Shown piece by piece: positions 13,301-26,600 of a stretch of 64,000 nt of DNA. This DNA comes from Cheiracanthium punctorium (taxonomy: Eukaryota > Arthropoda > Arachnida > Araneae > Cheiracanthiidae). The notes under the pieces are model-generated. The model was not told where the DNA came from. It ran no database searches and worked only from the letters and a program-made list of their open reading frames with translations. Both the position numbers and the translations under genes were made by a program. Location: contig JAWZYV010000091.1 in NCBI GenBank assembly GCA_038373885.1, positions 186,001-250,000 of the forward strand. The letters are read 5' to 3'. The stretch's first letter is position 1; every line of letters starts with the position of its first letter.

Positions 13301-14614
13301 GACCGATGAACGCATGGGATAAATATGCTCTCTATCAATATGAAATGAATGCTTCTCCCACTGGTATTTCTTGATATAACTGACAATTCAGTGTAATTTT
13401 AATTTTTTCAGCATTTCATTGATATTTTTATTTAATTGGTGTATTAAAGTACTTATTTCATTTATTTTCTCAGAAGAAAATTGGTAGTGAAAGGGTTAAG
13501 TGTTCTGTTCAAGAATTCCACTGAGCTTTTAGACTGGAAGGATTTTATTGCATGCAAAATTCAGCATCCAAGAAAGCCTCTGTGATAAGCTAACTGTTAA
13601 AAATCTAACTATTGCTTGTTAATTTCTGTGCATTGTGCATTGAAGATTTTCATCCAATTTCTAGAATGAATAAAAATTTGTGTTTCATCCTGTCAAGTGG
13701 ACTGAATACTAGGACTTTCAATATATAGTGGACTTTCTGCTGAGTTTTCAGGCTCATAGCTTAATTTTCTGCAACAATACCATCAGATTTGTAAAATCAA
13801 TCAACAACTGAGTAATACTGAAAATTGTAAAAGTAAAGCAATGCCTGAAATAACAAGAATCTACCAGTCATGAAAATCATGGATGTCATGAAAATGTCCC
13901 AATTTAGAACAATGGGTCATGAAAGTCATGAAAATGTCCCAAATTTTGTAGGATGCCACTATCCCCCCCTACAACCCAGTCTCCAGTTGTCGGGAAGGGA
14001 AAAGAACTATCTGGCAATCTCAATGCTGTGTTGGTTTATCTTGCCGATTAGGATAGTGACATTTCATTTACTTTTGACCATTTAATTAATTAGATGGGAC
14101 TATTAAGTGTAATTAATGTTATAATTATGTGTGTGTGTATATATATATATATGTGTATATATATGTATACACATACAGGGTGATTCACTACCAGATTGTC
14201 AAACTTACAGTGGGTGTAGGGGGTACTGCGATGGTTCAGAATCGCACAGCAATTGCGGGTCGGAAACATAGTCTTCATGTACCTGTTAATAATCACTTTA
14301 GAAGAAGTGTTGAAGTGTGTGTCTAATTTCTTAACCAAGTTTCATAAACAATGGCTTTCATCAGACAATTTTATAAATGTAATGAAAGAAACAATTCTGA
14401 AATAACAATTTTTATGAAGTGCATTTGATGAAAGAGGATTAGTTTTTGAAAAACCATGGTTGGAAAGTTTACTACCACTTGAGCACTTCTTCTAAAGCAA
14501 TTATTAACAGGTACATTAAGACAATGTTTCCGACCCCCCATTGCTATGCGATTCTGAACTGTCTCTGTACCCCCTACTCTCCCTGCAAGTTTGTCAGCTT
14601 GGTAGCAAATCACG

Positions 14615-14662
<48 letters not shown>

Positions 14663-17600
14663 TAGCCGTCTCTGGCTACCAGTTGGTTCGCCATCTTAAT
14701 AAATCTTGTTCGGAGAGATTCCTGTTTCTTGCCGGCTTCCATGGTACTGAAATCTCTCAGATTTTGAATGGAATTTAAAATTAAGATGGTTACAAACAGG
14801 AGTAGCCCTAGGGTAAGTGGTTTCCCCTGCTAAGGTAAAAAAACACCCCCTTTTATGCTCTACTTAGTTTTTGAGTTTGGAATGATGTCTCTTCGAAGCC
14901 GGTCTCCCAATGCAATGCTTACCTTGCTTACCATGTCAGGCTGCCCCTGGTTACAAAATAGTTTAGTGATAAAAATCTACAAAAAGATACCAATAATTTT
15001 CATCTTATATTAACTCTGAAGAGCTTTTTTGATATATTGGCCATGGCCATTTATCAAAAAACGGAAAGTAAAAAAAAAAAAAGTAAGAAAGTCTAAAACA
15101 CTTTCAGATTTTAAATATGCAGTAAAGTGCTATATATTAAAAGCATATCATAATCCATGCATCTTCCCTATTTCTTTCCTTATTCCATTAAGTTGGAAAG
15201 CGTATCATTATTCATGTGTGTGATCAAACAAAATTAAAATTGATATTTCTAACATCCTTTTAATGAATGTAGCATGATAGAAACAAAATGGGAAAAAGAT
15301 GCACAGAAAAATGCACAATTCAAACTGAATGAAAGTTTCAAAAACTTATTTTTAATTTGTTTGTTTGTGTATCATGTATTTCAAGTTTGTGTGCTTGGTT
15401 CAAAAACCGCTTATAAATCCATATTAGAAGGTAAAACTTATTCAGGTATATTCTTTATCCAGGCATAGCAGACGATATAATGAATTTATTTATTAAAAAC
15501 TGTGTATTCTATAAATTTGCACCATCTGTCGACTGCTCTGTAAAATAAAAACTCAATTGTTTTCTTTTTTTTTATGATAAAAGATAGTTTTTTTTGTATA
15601 TTATAGGAACAGTGTTTTTTTGTGCAATAAAAAGTAGCCTATATGTTAATCCAGGACTTTACCTGTCTTTATACCAAATTTCATTAAAATCCGTTAAACC
15701 ATTTTAGCATGAAAGAGTAATCAACATACATACAAACATTGACATTTATAATATTAGTAGGGTGCATGGGCACCAGCAGCATAGGGCAAGGGGGCGATGC
15801 CCCCCCCTAGATTTTTGTATGGAGTGTTTTCCCTTGCTTTTTTGCTCTTTCCAACATGGTAACCATACGTTGAGGTAGTCTTTGCCCCCCTCCCCCCTGG
15901 GAAATATTCTGCCGGCACCCATGGTAGGATATAATATGACTAAAATTAGTTACATTTCAAAAGCAACAGAATGGTGGTATGCCATATTATGTCATGAAAA
16001 TTCCTTGTGGTCATGAATTTTTTTTCTGCACTCCAGTAGACACCCTGAATAATGTTCTACTAAAACCGTAAAAAATTGCCAAATATTTTAAATGACATTA
16101 TTTATCCTTATATATGAATATATTCTATATTGCATTACTGTATTTTAAAATAATCATATGCATGTAGATTATGCTTATTTATTTTGTTCACTGGTTCATA
16201 GGAATGTTTGTATTTAAGTAATTGTAATAGTAATGTAAAAGAATTATATTGGGTTCAGAAATAATTTTTATTAACTAAATAATTAGTTTCCCCATTAGTT
16301 GAAAAATCTCATTCAAGTTCCCACAAAGAGCCCCCACCAGAAGTACCAAGTACATCTCATGCTTCTACATCTGCCGCTTCCACGAGTAACAGTCCAGAAC
16401 AAAATCGAATTATGGAAATGATTCAGTGCTTTCGAGCATACAAAAGGAAAGTGTTCAGACCTAGTGCTGCAGTAAGTTGACTGTATCACAATATTCTTGT
16501 TTCCTATTTTTATTAATTTATTATTTTCTCTTTTTCTTCCTTATCTGCAAATCTACTGTTGAAGTGTTATTTTTTCTTGCAAGATTTATCAGTGTCAAGC
16601 TGACCCAGATTCACAAACATAGTTTTTGTACTTTGAAAAGAAACATAGGATTACTGTTATTTAAAAAGGTTTTATTATTAGAGGTAGTGGCCATTTTGAA
16701 ATTGATACATTGGTTACAGCCTTTCTTGCTTGGTGTAACTTTTAGAAATTTTGCCATAATGCAGTCTTGAAATGAACCACCATTTTGAAATTTGTGGTTA
16801 TTGATTAGAATGGATTACATGTTCAATGTTTATTGGCAAAATTAGTGACCTTTTCAATTTTCTAACAGTCAGTTATAACCCCCCCCCTCCAGACATGTAC
16901 ATGTTCTGCTATTTTAATAGATTGCTATGACAAGCAATTTTCATAACTCATTTATACTTAACTTGACTATGACCAATCTGTTGGTTAATTTGAAATCGGA
17001 TTTCATATTGCAAATTACAAACAAGCATAAAGCAAGCTTTATAAAATCCTTCGTCCTTTGAAGTGAATATTGATTAAATCAGTTTTTAAACAAAACAAAT
17101 AACATGAAAATTGACTCATTTGTTTGGTAACTGATGTCACAAATAGAAGCTTCAAACTTTGTGCATCTGGGTTTTTTAATGCAGAACATAGCTTAATCAA
17201 ATATCTGTCTCAGGACCATTATTCTAATTAAATAAGTTTTCTAATAAAAAATCACTTTGAAATTCTATTTATCCCCCTGCCCCCCTGTACCTTGCTGTAT
17301 TCCCCCCCCCCCCCCTTGGCCTATGCTGAACTCCCAGCTTAGGCTCGGTTTTTATGTTATCTGGCCTTTCATAGGGAACAACATTGGCCGCCTGTTGTTC
17401 CTGTAATACAGGGTAATCAGAATATGAGTATACATTTGAAAAATTAATAATTCATTAAATAATGTCAGTAGAGAAGTAAAAATTGACATGCTTTGAATGA
17501 CATGGGGTTTTATTGCCACCTTGAAAAAGTTCAAAAAATGGCCGACAGATGGTGCTTCATATCATAAAAGTAATAACTAACATAACAAGTTATGATAAAC

Positions 17601-20600
17601 CAAAGGCGAATTTTTCAGAACAAATGCTCAGCATGTCAACTGTCATTCTTAAACAATAGCTGTAATCAAGGGACAATGTTGTGAACAGCATATCAGTAGT
17701 TATGGTGAGATAGTGGCATCGGATGTTGTTTTTTAGCATCCCTATTGAAGTCAGTCAGTCGCAGTAGACTTCAGACAACCCCAGAGCCAATATTCACATG
17801 GAGTAAGATCTGGGGACCTGGGAGGCCTAGCATAATGAAAGTGGCAGCTCGGCATGTGAGCATCACCAAATGACGTGCACAAGAGATCTTTCACACGTCC
17901 AGCGATATGGGGGGTGGAGCACCATCCTGCATAAAAATTGTACATTCCAGCAGGTGTTTATTAAACACGCTAGGGATGATGTGATTCTGTCACGCTAACA
18001 GTTACAAAACCAGAATCATGTATTTCCTCAAAGAAAAAGGGTCTGATAACAGTAGCTGTGGTAAATTAACACCACACCATGACTTTCTCATCATGCAATG
18101 GAGTTCGCATGACAGTTCTAAGATTTTCAGTATCCCAAATTCTGCAGTTGTGGAAATTGACCGACTCTCGGAGTGTGAAATGGGCTTTGTCAGTCCACAA
18201 CACGTTAGACAAATCATCATCTTCTGTCATCTTTTGAAATGCCCGCACTGCAAATGCTCTCCTCTTTGCAAAATTGCCAAGTAACAGTTCATGATGATGC
18301 TGGATTTTGTACGGATAGCATCAGAGGATACAGTCTTAGTGCTACGCAAACTGTAGTGCATGGAATACCAGTGTGACATGCGACTTCACGAGTGCTGATT
18401 TCCCCATGTGTAGATTAACCCGCTACAATCTCCATTTCTTCCTGAACTGTCTGAGTGGCATTAGTATTTGAGCTTGGTTGGCCTCTACTGGGCTGGTTTT
18501 CTGAACAACCCGTGGCATCAAACTACGAAATCATTCTCTTCACAGCTTAACCTATCATAGGACCTTTACCCGTTCAAATACTTTTCCAATGACGATAGGA
18601 TCGTAAAGCTGCTGCAGCACATTTCCCATTCTGATAGTACATCTTCACTAACAGTGCCTATTCCGGCAAGGTCAACATGCTGCAATTGCTGGTCCATTTG
18701 TTTCCCTCTCTTATTACAACCCTTTTTATACAAGATTCTCATGCAGCATCACTTGATGTTTTGCAATCCAGCACTATCTGTTGGCCATTTTTCGAACTTT
18801 TTTGAGGTTACAATAAAATCCCATGTCATTCCAAGCATGTATATCAATTTTTACTTATCTACCTACAATATTCAATGAATTATTAATTTTTCAAATGTAT
18901 ACTCGTATTCTGACCACCCTGTAAAATAGCCAAGGCATTAGTAATGGCCAGTGCCTGGGTGGCAAGTGTGGGTGAAATTATGAATCTCTTTTATTAGTAG
19001 TGTTACATTTCTAAATAATTACTTAAATTAAATTTATCTAAAGTTTTTACATATTATAATCATAAGTTGATAAAACACATGAATTGAGAATCATAAGTCG
19101 ATAAATGAAATGAAATTTGAATGTCTGTCGCATACTTATTAGTTTTACACACTAAGTTTAATTTTTTTATAACCACATAAAATCTGTGTCCTGTTCAACA
19201 GAATTCTGATATATATTTGCTTTTTCTCTATGAATTCTTATATAACATGCATTCTATTTTCAGGCTTTATCAAACTTGAAAGAAATGGGATTTGCTGAGT
19301 CAGATATTTTAGATGCCTTAAGAATTAATGGAAATAACCAAGATACTGCAGTAAGATATTAACTGTTTTTATCTTATATTAGCTGGAATGCTTATGTAGT
19401 TATAAATAGAATTATTCTTAACACAGTATCATGATACACTTTCTCATAGTAATTAAATTTAAAATTATACATTAAAGCAAAAAGAATCAAATGTGAAATA
19501 AGTAACTTAATAAAATTGTAAGTTATCTCGGAACAGCCATAATATTGGTCCTTTTGGCAATTTTATGGGTTGGTGACAAAATCTTGTTGCCAACCCAAGT
19601 TTGCCTCACAAATTTTAATTGTAAACAATATGGTGGTGGTTTCTGAGATGTTTGATGACCCTTGTTCTGCTTATGATTTTTTTAATGGCTTTCAAATTTT
19701 TTAAATGTAAAGTATTATTATTTAAACAGATTTCAAGCTTACATGTATATATAAAGCTTTGGTTTAATAAAATTTAATTTTTATGTGCGGGGGAGACTCT
19801 GCCCACTTCCTCAATCCAAGTTGCCAAATAAGTGTGCCAAAAAGGACTAATACTAAAGCTGTACTGCTATCTCTGTTATCTAACAGAAACTCTATAGTAA
19901 GTAATAAAAACCAATGAAGTAAATGATTGCAAAAGGTATTAGTAAGTATCTAGTATTTTAGTAAGTATCTAAGTAATCAAATGAAACATAGCAAGGTTAA
20001 CAGAATGCTTGCTATTAAAAAGCCTTTCTTAGATTTTCTTTATTTAAATTTAATATTCATTACTATCATCATCCTCTCTGTAACTTTAAATGGTATGTTA
20101 ATTTTAAAACTTATTTTACACACACATACAAAAAAAGGCTAATTTTGAAAAAGTATTTTATTATTTGGCTTCCTACACCGTTGCCAGTATGCTAATTCCA
20201 CTCTGTATACTCCTACAATACACGGCAAAATTTACACGATTGAAAGACCTGTAATACCTTTAAACGTGATGTTCACATTAACTCATCAAGGACAAGAGTA
20301 CTTCAGCAAGTACATATATATATATCTTCATATATTCAGGGGTGGGAAATAATGCATAACAAGTAGTAAAACTTTAAGTATTGGCTATGCATTTTATCTA
20401 TGATAATTGCACACTGTATACTGCCATAATCATCAAAATTTACACTATTTAAAAGTCTTCAACACATATTAACCCATCAATCATAGGAGTACTGCAGCTA
20501 GTATACATATTATAATTTTATTTAAGTATTGTTTAACTTACCATTTTAATATCATAAATATTGAGAAGAGTACATTTTATTCAGTTTCAAAATTATTAAG

Positions 20601-23600
20601 AGAAACTGCTTTCTCTTTTATAATGAAATATTTTTCCAAACAAAATTATAGCCATGTGTATATGAAGTACTTTATTATTTGTTTGTTCTATATTGAGTGG
20701 TATTTTCTTGAATAAGTTATATGTAACAACATTATTTATTTGTGTTTGACCAAATAAGTGTAGATACTTACTAAATTAGATACTTACTAATTACTTTAGA
20801 TACTTACTAAATAATGATTTATTTGCTAGGAGTAGGAGGTTTGATACTTTCTAGAAAAGATTTGTTATAAGCATATATGAAAATAACATATATGTCCATA
20901 CATATCCTCTAAAATAATAATGTATATTTCATAATACTCATCCAGAAAGTTTTTTGATGTACTGTTCAAAATAACTTGTCCTGTTATGTACAACTTATAA
21001 TTCATTCTTTTGAAATGTTTAAACACTTTGAAAAAGGGCTTAAAATTATATTGAACAGACTATTTAATCCTTAGCATTTAGAGAAATAAAAATCCGTATG
21101 CATCTCCTTTGCTCTTTCAGACTTCATTTGTTGAATGTTAAAATAAAGTGCTTTAAAAACAATATATTTTAACTACTTTGTGTATTTTAGTGTGATTGGC
21201 TTCTAAGTGACAAAAAACATAACTTTGAAAATTTGGAAGACGGTCTAGATCCAGAGGGTCCTATATACAAATCAATTATGTCTAATGCTGTAGTACAACT
21301 TGGTCTAAGCAATCCAAAAACCTTTTTAGGTAAGTCAAGTTTCAAAGCTCATTTCTTGTTAGATGATATCTAGTAAATGTTTCTGTAAACAGCAATAATG
21401 CCTACAGGCAACTTTTTTTAACCCACCCACTCAAATTGTAAACAAGCATATTGTGGATTATATACAGGAGTTGAACCAGGAATTTTTTCCGGGATACCAT
21501 TTTTGTGAAAACTTTCTATTTTTGAAAATTCAATATCTATTTTTGTGAATTTCAAAGTCTATTTTTGTGAAAGTCACTTTTTTCTTAAAATGATTTACTA
21601 AACAAATTAACATATAATGGCAATGAAGGGTTGTTTCAATCAATTATATTTTTGTGAAAAGGCCGTTATAATCGATTGTAATTTATTGAAAGGACCGTAA
21701 AACGGACCCAAATTTTGTCTGCATCGATCCCTGATATATCACTGCTTTTTACATTTTAATGCCATTTTATTTGAATAAAACATTTTTAATATAAACTATT
21801 AAATAGTATTTTGTTTATATAAAAGTCTTTTGTTGTTGTTGCTAATGCTCTCTGGCAACCGTGGGGCGGTGCGAGATACCCCTGATAGGCAGGCGATGGG
21901 CAGAAGGGGCAGCTTCATTTTAATGAGCTCCAGTGGGAGGAAGTCCAACTCAGCTCGGGGTCCCCTTTTTTTAAACCATTTCCAGAGGAGGGACCAACCC
22001 CTTGAAATTGGCACCTCCAGAGGTATCATTTAAGAACTTGGAGGACATTGGAGCAACGACGGATTTTACGTGCACCAGCTCCCATTAGCATACACGGTCC
22101 CACAGCAGTCGAGCTGAGAGGAAGTTGACCCTCTCAAGCCGGATGCTGCTTTACTTGCCATGTTCTTTTGGGAATGGAGTTAAGTGCCCAGACCTCTGCG
22201 GGACAAAAGGCTTTTAATCTAAATGATCAAATTATCTTTTTATAATAATAATAATAATAAATTTTGAACAACTACTTCATACAAACTTCAGGTTATCTTA
22301 AGATATTACTAATTACTGCTCAGTGCAATTTCGGTTATTAAACCAGTGTAAAACTAAAGCAAAAAAAAAAACAGTAAGCTTAAGGGGGAAGGGGTTGGCT
22401 ATTGCTTATCTTCAGTCTAATTAAATTATAGCAATAAATCAACTGATTGTTTTTATTCCCAAATTATACATTGTTACACAGTGGTCAATCAATAGTATAA
22501 TACCACCGTATGTTCAAATGTTTCAGATAGCTTCTCTTTAAAAGGATTAACTGCAAATAATAAAATCTAATTAATTATGCCTCATCAAACTGCCTCTGCT
22601 TCATTTAGTTGAATCTAGATGAAGCAAAGGCAGCTTACAGCTTAAAGTTAGCTTTACATTTCTATAATTTTAGCTGGATCTAACAAAAAGTATTTGAAGC
22701 CAAACCTATATGTATAAAATTAACAAAAGTATAATTAACTGCTTTTATTAATTTAAGTATAGTTTTTGCTTCATTTTAGAATGTATTGTTGCATAATTTT
22801 TCTGTATATGTATCTAATAAAATAAGTAAGCAACTGAATGCTATAATGTGCATAAATCTGAGCATTTTATACTTAAAAGTTGTAGCAAATCTTTGCTGCA
22901 AATTATTTTAAGTGTTATTTCCGTACTTTTAAAAATATTTTTAGTAAACACCACAGCCATAAATCATTGCAGCTCTGTGCTCAATTCTAATAATTTGGCA
23001 TATTGTTATTTTTAATTAGATTTTTAGAGCATGTGTGACTTAGCAGCTCTGACATTTGAAAAAAAATAAAAAAATTGATCAAAGCTTTTAGACTCATTTA
23101 TTTTACATCAGTTATATTACTGCAGGGATGCAGAATGTCCAATCCAGTGATGGGATCGGGGAAAATTTTAACCATCAGGGGAATATAATATACAACTGAT
23201 TTTGATTTTAACAATAAATTGCAAAATTCTTGGTTTTTCTTTCCCTTTCTCATTTCTCTCTCTCTTTTTTTTTTTTTTTTTTTTTTCCCTGACGTGTATA
23301 ATAGGGTAGATTTAAAAATCTAAATTTAGAAAATCAATTCAGCGTGGGGTGCAAAAGTTGTCTTTTAAGCAAACATGGAAAAAATTTTCAACTTCAATTA
23401 ATATCTTCCGGTGCCCCAAGATGACTAAATATTTGCAAAAAAAAATTGATTTTTGTGCAAATACTGAACATAAATTATAAATTAAAGAAATTAGCTACAT
23501 AATCGATTTTACTGTCAAAAATAAATAAGTAGAGAATGAAAAATTGCTTATTGCATTTTATTAAATGTGAATAAATTCTATTTATATAGTACTAGCTGAA

Positions 23601-26600
23601 GTACCCATTCTTCGCACGGGAATGAATGGACTTTTTGATATTGCAATTTGTTGTAATTACTATTTATTGTAATAAAGAGATATAGCAAAATGGATATTGC
23701 GTTATATTGTGTTCAATAATCATGCATACCGAATTTCAAGGCAATCGTTTGTACGGTGCAGAGGGCCATGCGGCATAGCGCATTTAGTGGTGAGTTTTAG
23801 CAAAACGGATACGGGGAAACTATTCTTCGCATTCAGATATTCAGTAATCGATGTATACGAATTTTCATGATGATCGGCTGGACAATCCTGGGACGTGACA
23901 TCTAGTGGCAAGTTATAGGAAAATGGATAGTGCCAAACTCTTCCTCGTGTTCGAATATCTATGTATACCTATTTTTCATAGCGATCAGTTGCACGGTCAA
24001 GAAGTGATACACTGCAGCGCCATCTAGTGGTTAATTAAAGTAATGATTTGCTACAGCGCCGTCAAGTGGAGAGTTATAGTAAAATGGATAACGCTCATTG
24101 TTCAAATAGCTATGCATACTGATTTTCATAGCGACCATTTGAATGGTCAAGAAATTGGCCTGCTGCAGCATCATCTAGTGGCGAGTTAAAATAATAATGC
24201 ATTGCAGTGCCATCTAGTGGTGAGTGACATCAAAAGGAACACAGTTAGAATATATTCTTTGTGCTCAAATGTGTAAGTATAAAAAATTTTATGGCGTTCG
24301 GTCGAACGGTATAGAAGTTGATGCGTTGCAGCGCCATTTAGCGGCAAGTTACAGCAAAATAGATAGTGAAAAATATTCTCAGTGTGCTAATATCCGCGTG
24401 TACCAAATTTCATCGAAATCGGTTAGACAATATTCGCATAGCAAACGGCTAAATGGAATAGAATTCAACGTTGTGCTGAGCCACCTAGTGGCAAGTTAGA
24501 GGAAAACAGATAGCATAAAAACGTTCTCCATGATGAAAGACTTAGATGAACCATATTTCATGGTGATCGGTCAAACGGTGCTGGAGTTTTTCAACCTCGT
24601 ACACACATACCAACATTCATTTTTAATCTATAACCAGTGTTATTATATATGCCAGTCTCAAATAAAATCCAGTTTCAAATCCAAGCCTCGCCAAAGTGCC
24701 AACATATGCCATTTTGCAAGAGTTTTTTCAGGGAGTCATTCGAAGCATTGACTTAGCAGCAATCAATATGGGAAATGGTTCGACTGTCAAAAAGTAAAGC
24801 ACGCATTTATTTGAAAAGTGGAATCCCTTAATACAGCCGCATTTTTTAAATTATCAACTATATAACGTGTTTTATTCATCGTTACTCTGATGTACTATAT
24901 GCGAAGATTTCAATTATCTGAAATTTGGCAGAATTCCCCCAACTTAAATCAATGTACTCAATTGGCGAGAATGCTGAAGTTAGATGGCTTGAAATCCCTT
25001 AATAACTGCATTATTTCCACACGGATCATTAAAATATAATGCTGTATTCTAATAAAACCTTTACACTTCTTTTCAAAAATCCATTTCCTTAAGCTCTCAG
25101 TAAATTGTGCCAAGCCGGAAACTGTGCAAACTGCTAGAACTCACTTTCTCAGCATTTCAGACATTTTATTTTTCACTAAACTAAAAAATTTTACATATTA
25201 GCCTCGGATATCTTCAATTCTTATTGTTTTACGTATAAAACATTTCATTCCTGCTCTGTTTTCCCATGCACACGATATTATAATTTAAAAAAAAATAACC
25301 GTACGAATAAAAACTAACAAAAAAAAAAATCATTATTATTCTTTCATTTTTACTTTGAGAATTTAAAACATTTTATTCGGCAAAATCGCCACACATGGCA
25401 ACCACGATGCTTATTTCACACTTTTTTCACTACAGGGGTTACAATTATGGAAAGCTTTTTGCGTGGAGAGCATAAAAAATCTTTTAAATTCCGGGAACAG
25501 GTGGACTTTCAAAGTTTTAAAGTACACTATAATTTATTCTATATTATTTTACATATCTGTGCAAAATTTCAGGCTTATAGGTCCATTTTTTTGGATTTGT
25601 ATACTAATCAAATCCACAAACAAACAGAATTTCATTTTTATTTATAAAATTATTCAGCTATCCGCACAACCACTTTTCCTTAGATCAGACAAGCAGAATG
25701 ATAATTGGAGGAGGGAGCATAATTATAACCAAACAGAAAAAAGGAGACACATAGAAAATGAAAGTGTAAAACTTAAAAGTTTAAAAATTATGTTCATACT
25801 AAATCACCTGGGACATTGCATCAAGATTCAAAAATTAACATATGTGAAAATATTGAACAATTTGAACTTCCATATACGAATATGTATTCATCCTCGTATG
25901 CAGATATGAATGTAATTATGCTGTAGCTGCAATATCAGTTACAAAATCATATTTTCCTACCTTAGCAAGGAAATGCGATAGATAAAGAATTTCAGCTACT
26001 TCAATTATTAGTACTATTTTACAAGAAATTGAAATTTTACACGACGTACAGACGAATGTAGTAGATCGCAATAAAATACATAGACAGCGTGAAAAGGTTC
26101 AAAAAGCATTAGCAGAGTCAACCAATTTAACAGTATATAAATCTAACTTAACTGGATTATATTTTTGATGGAAGAAAGTACAACACAAAAGTACAAGTTA
26201 TGAAGGGCACAAAATACAACTCAAAGACAACAAAGGAGGACCATTATAAGGGAACCCAACTCTCTCTATATCAGATACATTACTGTTACAACAGGAGAAG
26301 CCAAAGTCCCAATAAAGAACCAAAACTGAATTTCTTTACATGAAATAATATACAATTAAATGAGCTTAGAGTAATTGGGTGTAATGGTCAAATATTAACA
26401 CCATGCAAAAAGGAGGAATTATTTGCTTGATAGAGCTGTAGCTGAATAGACCATTACAGTAATATATTTGTTTTATTCAAATGAGTTGCCTCTCCGACAT
26501 TTACTTAATTATTAGATGGTGCAACCAATAGTCCTACAGCCTTTTGTGGACCAATTGGTAAAGCCATCAGAACCAACGAAGAGCTACCTTTAGTTCATGT

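Larger units (their letters stand above)
13851..16046. mobile_element. CAGGGTGTCTAC-type element, composite (putative)
   Basis: The right end, read inverted from 16046, is CAGGGTGTCTACTGGAG. The worn left end near 13858 is ATCTACCAGTCATGAAAATC with repeated GTCATGAAAA(T) units. The same arrangement (a terminus followed by short GTCAGGAAAATCAGGAAA-like repeats) occurs at 31058-32064. Several other repeats lie inside it. Its integrity as one unit is uncertain. Confidence 0.35.

Noticed and set aside
14129..14778. Frames on both strands around the TA microsatellite
   Set aside because: They are mirror products of the foldback MITE arms and the TA repeat (Tyr-Ile runs).
23775..24491. CRISPR-like array
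   Set aside because: Repeats are diverged and unevenly spaced, units resemble each other throughout, and the host is eukaryotic. It is a tandem array in a Helitron.
25463..25909. 148-codon frame as a gene
   Set aside because: It straddles the 5' end of the Helitron and following sequence, with low-complexity AT-driven residues and no motif.
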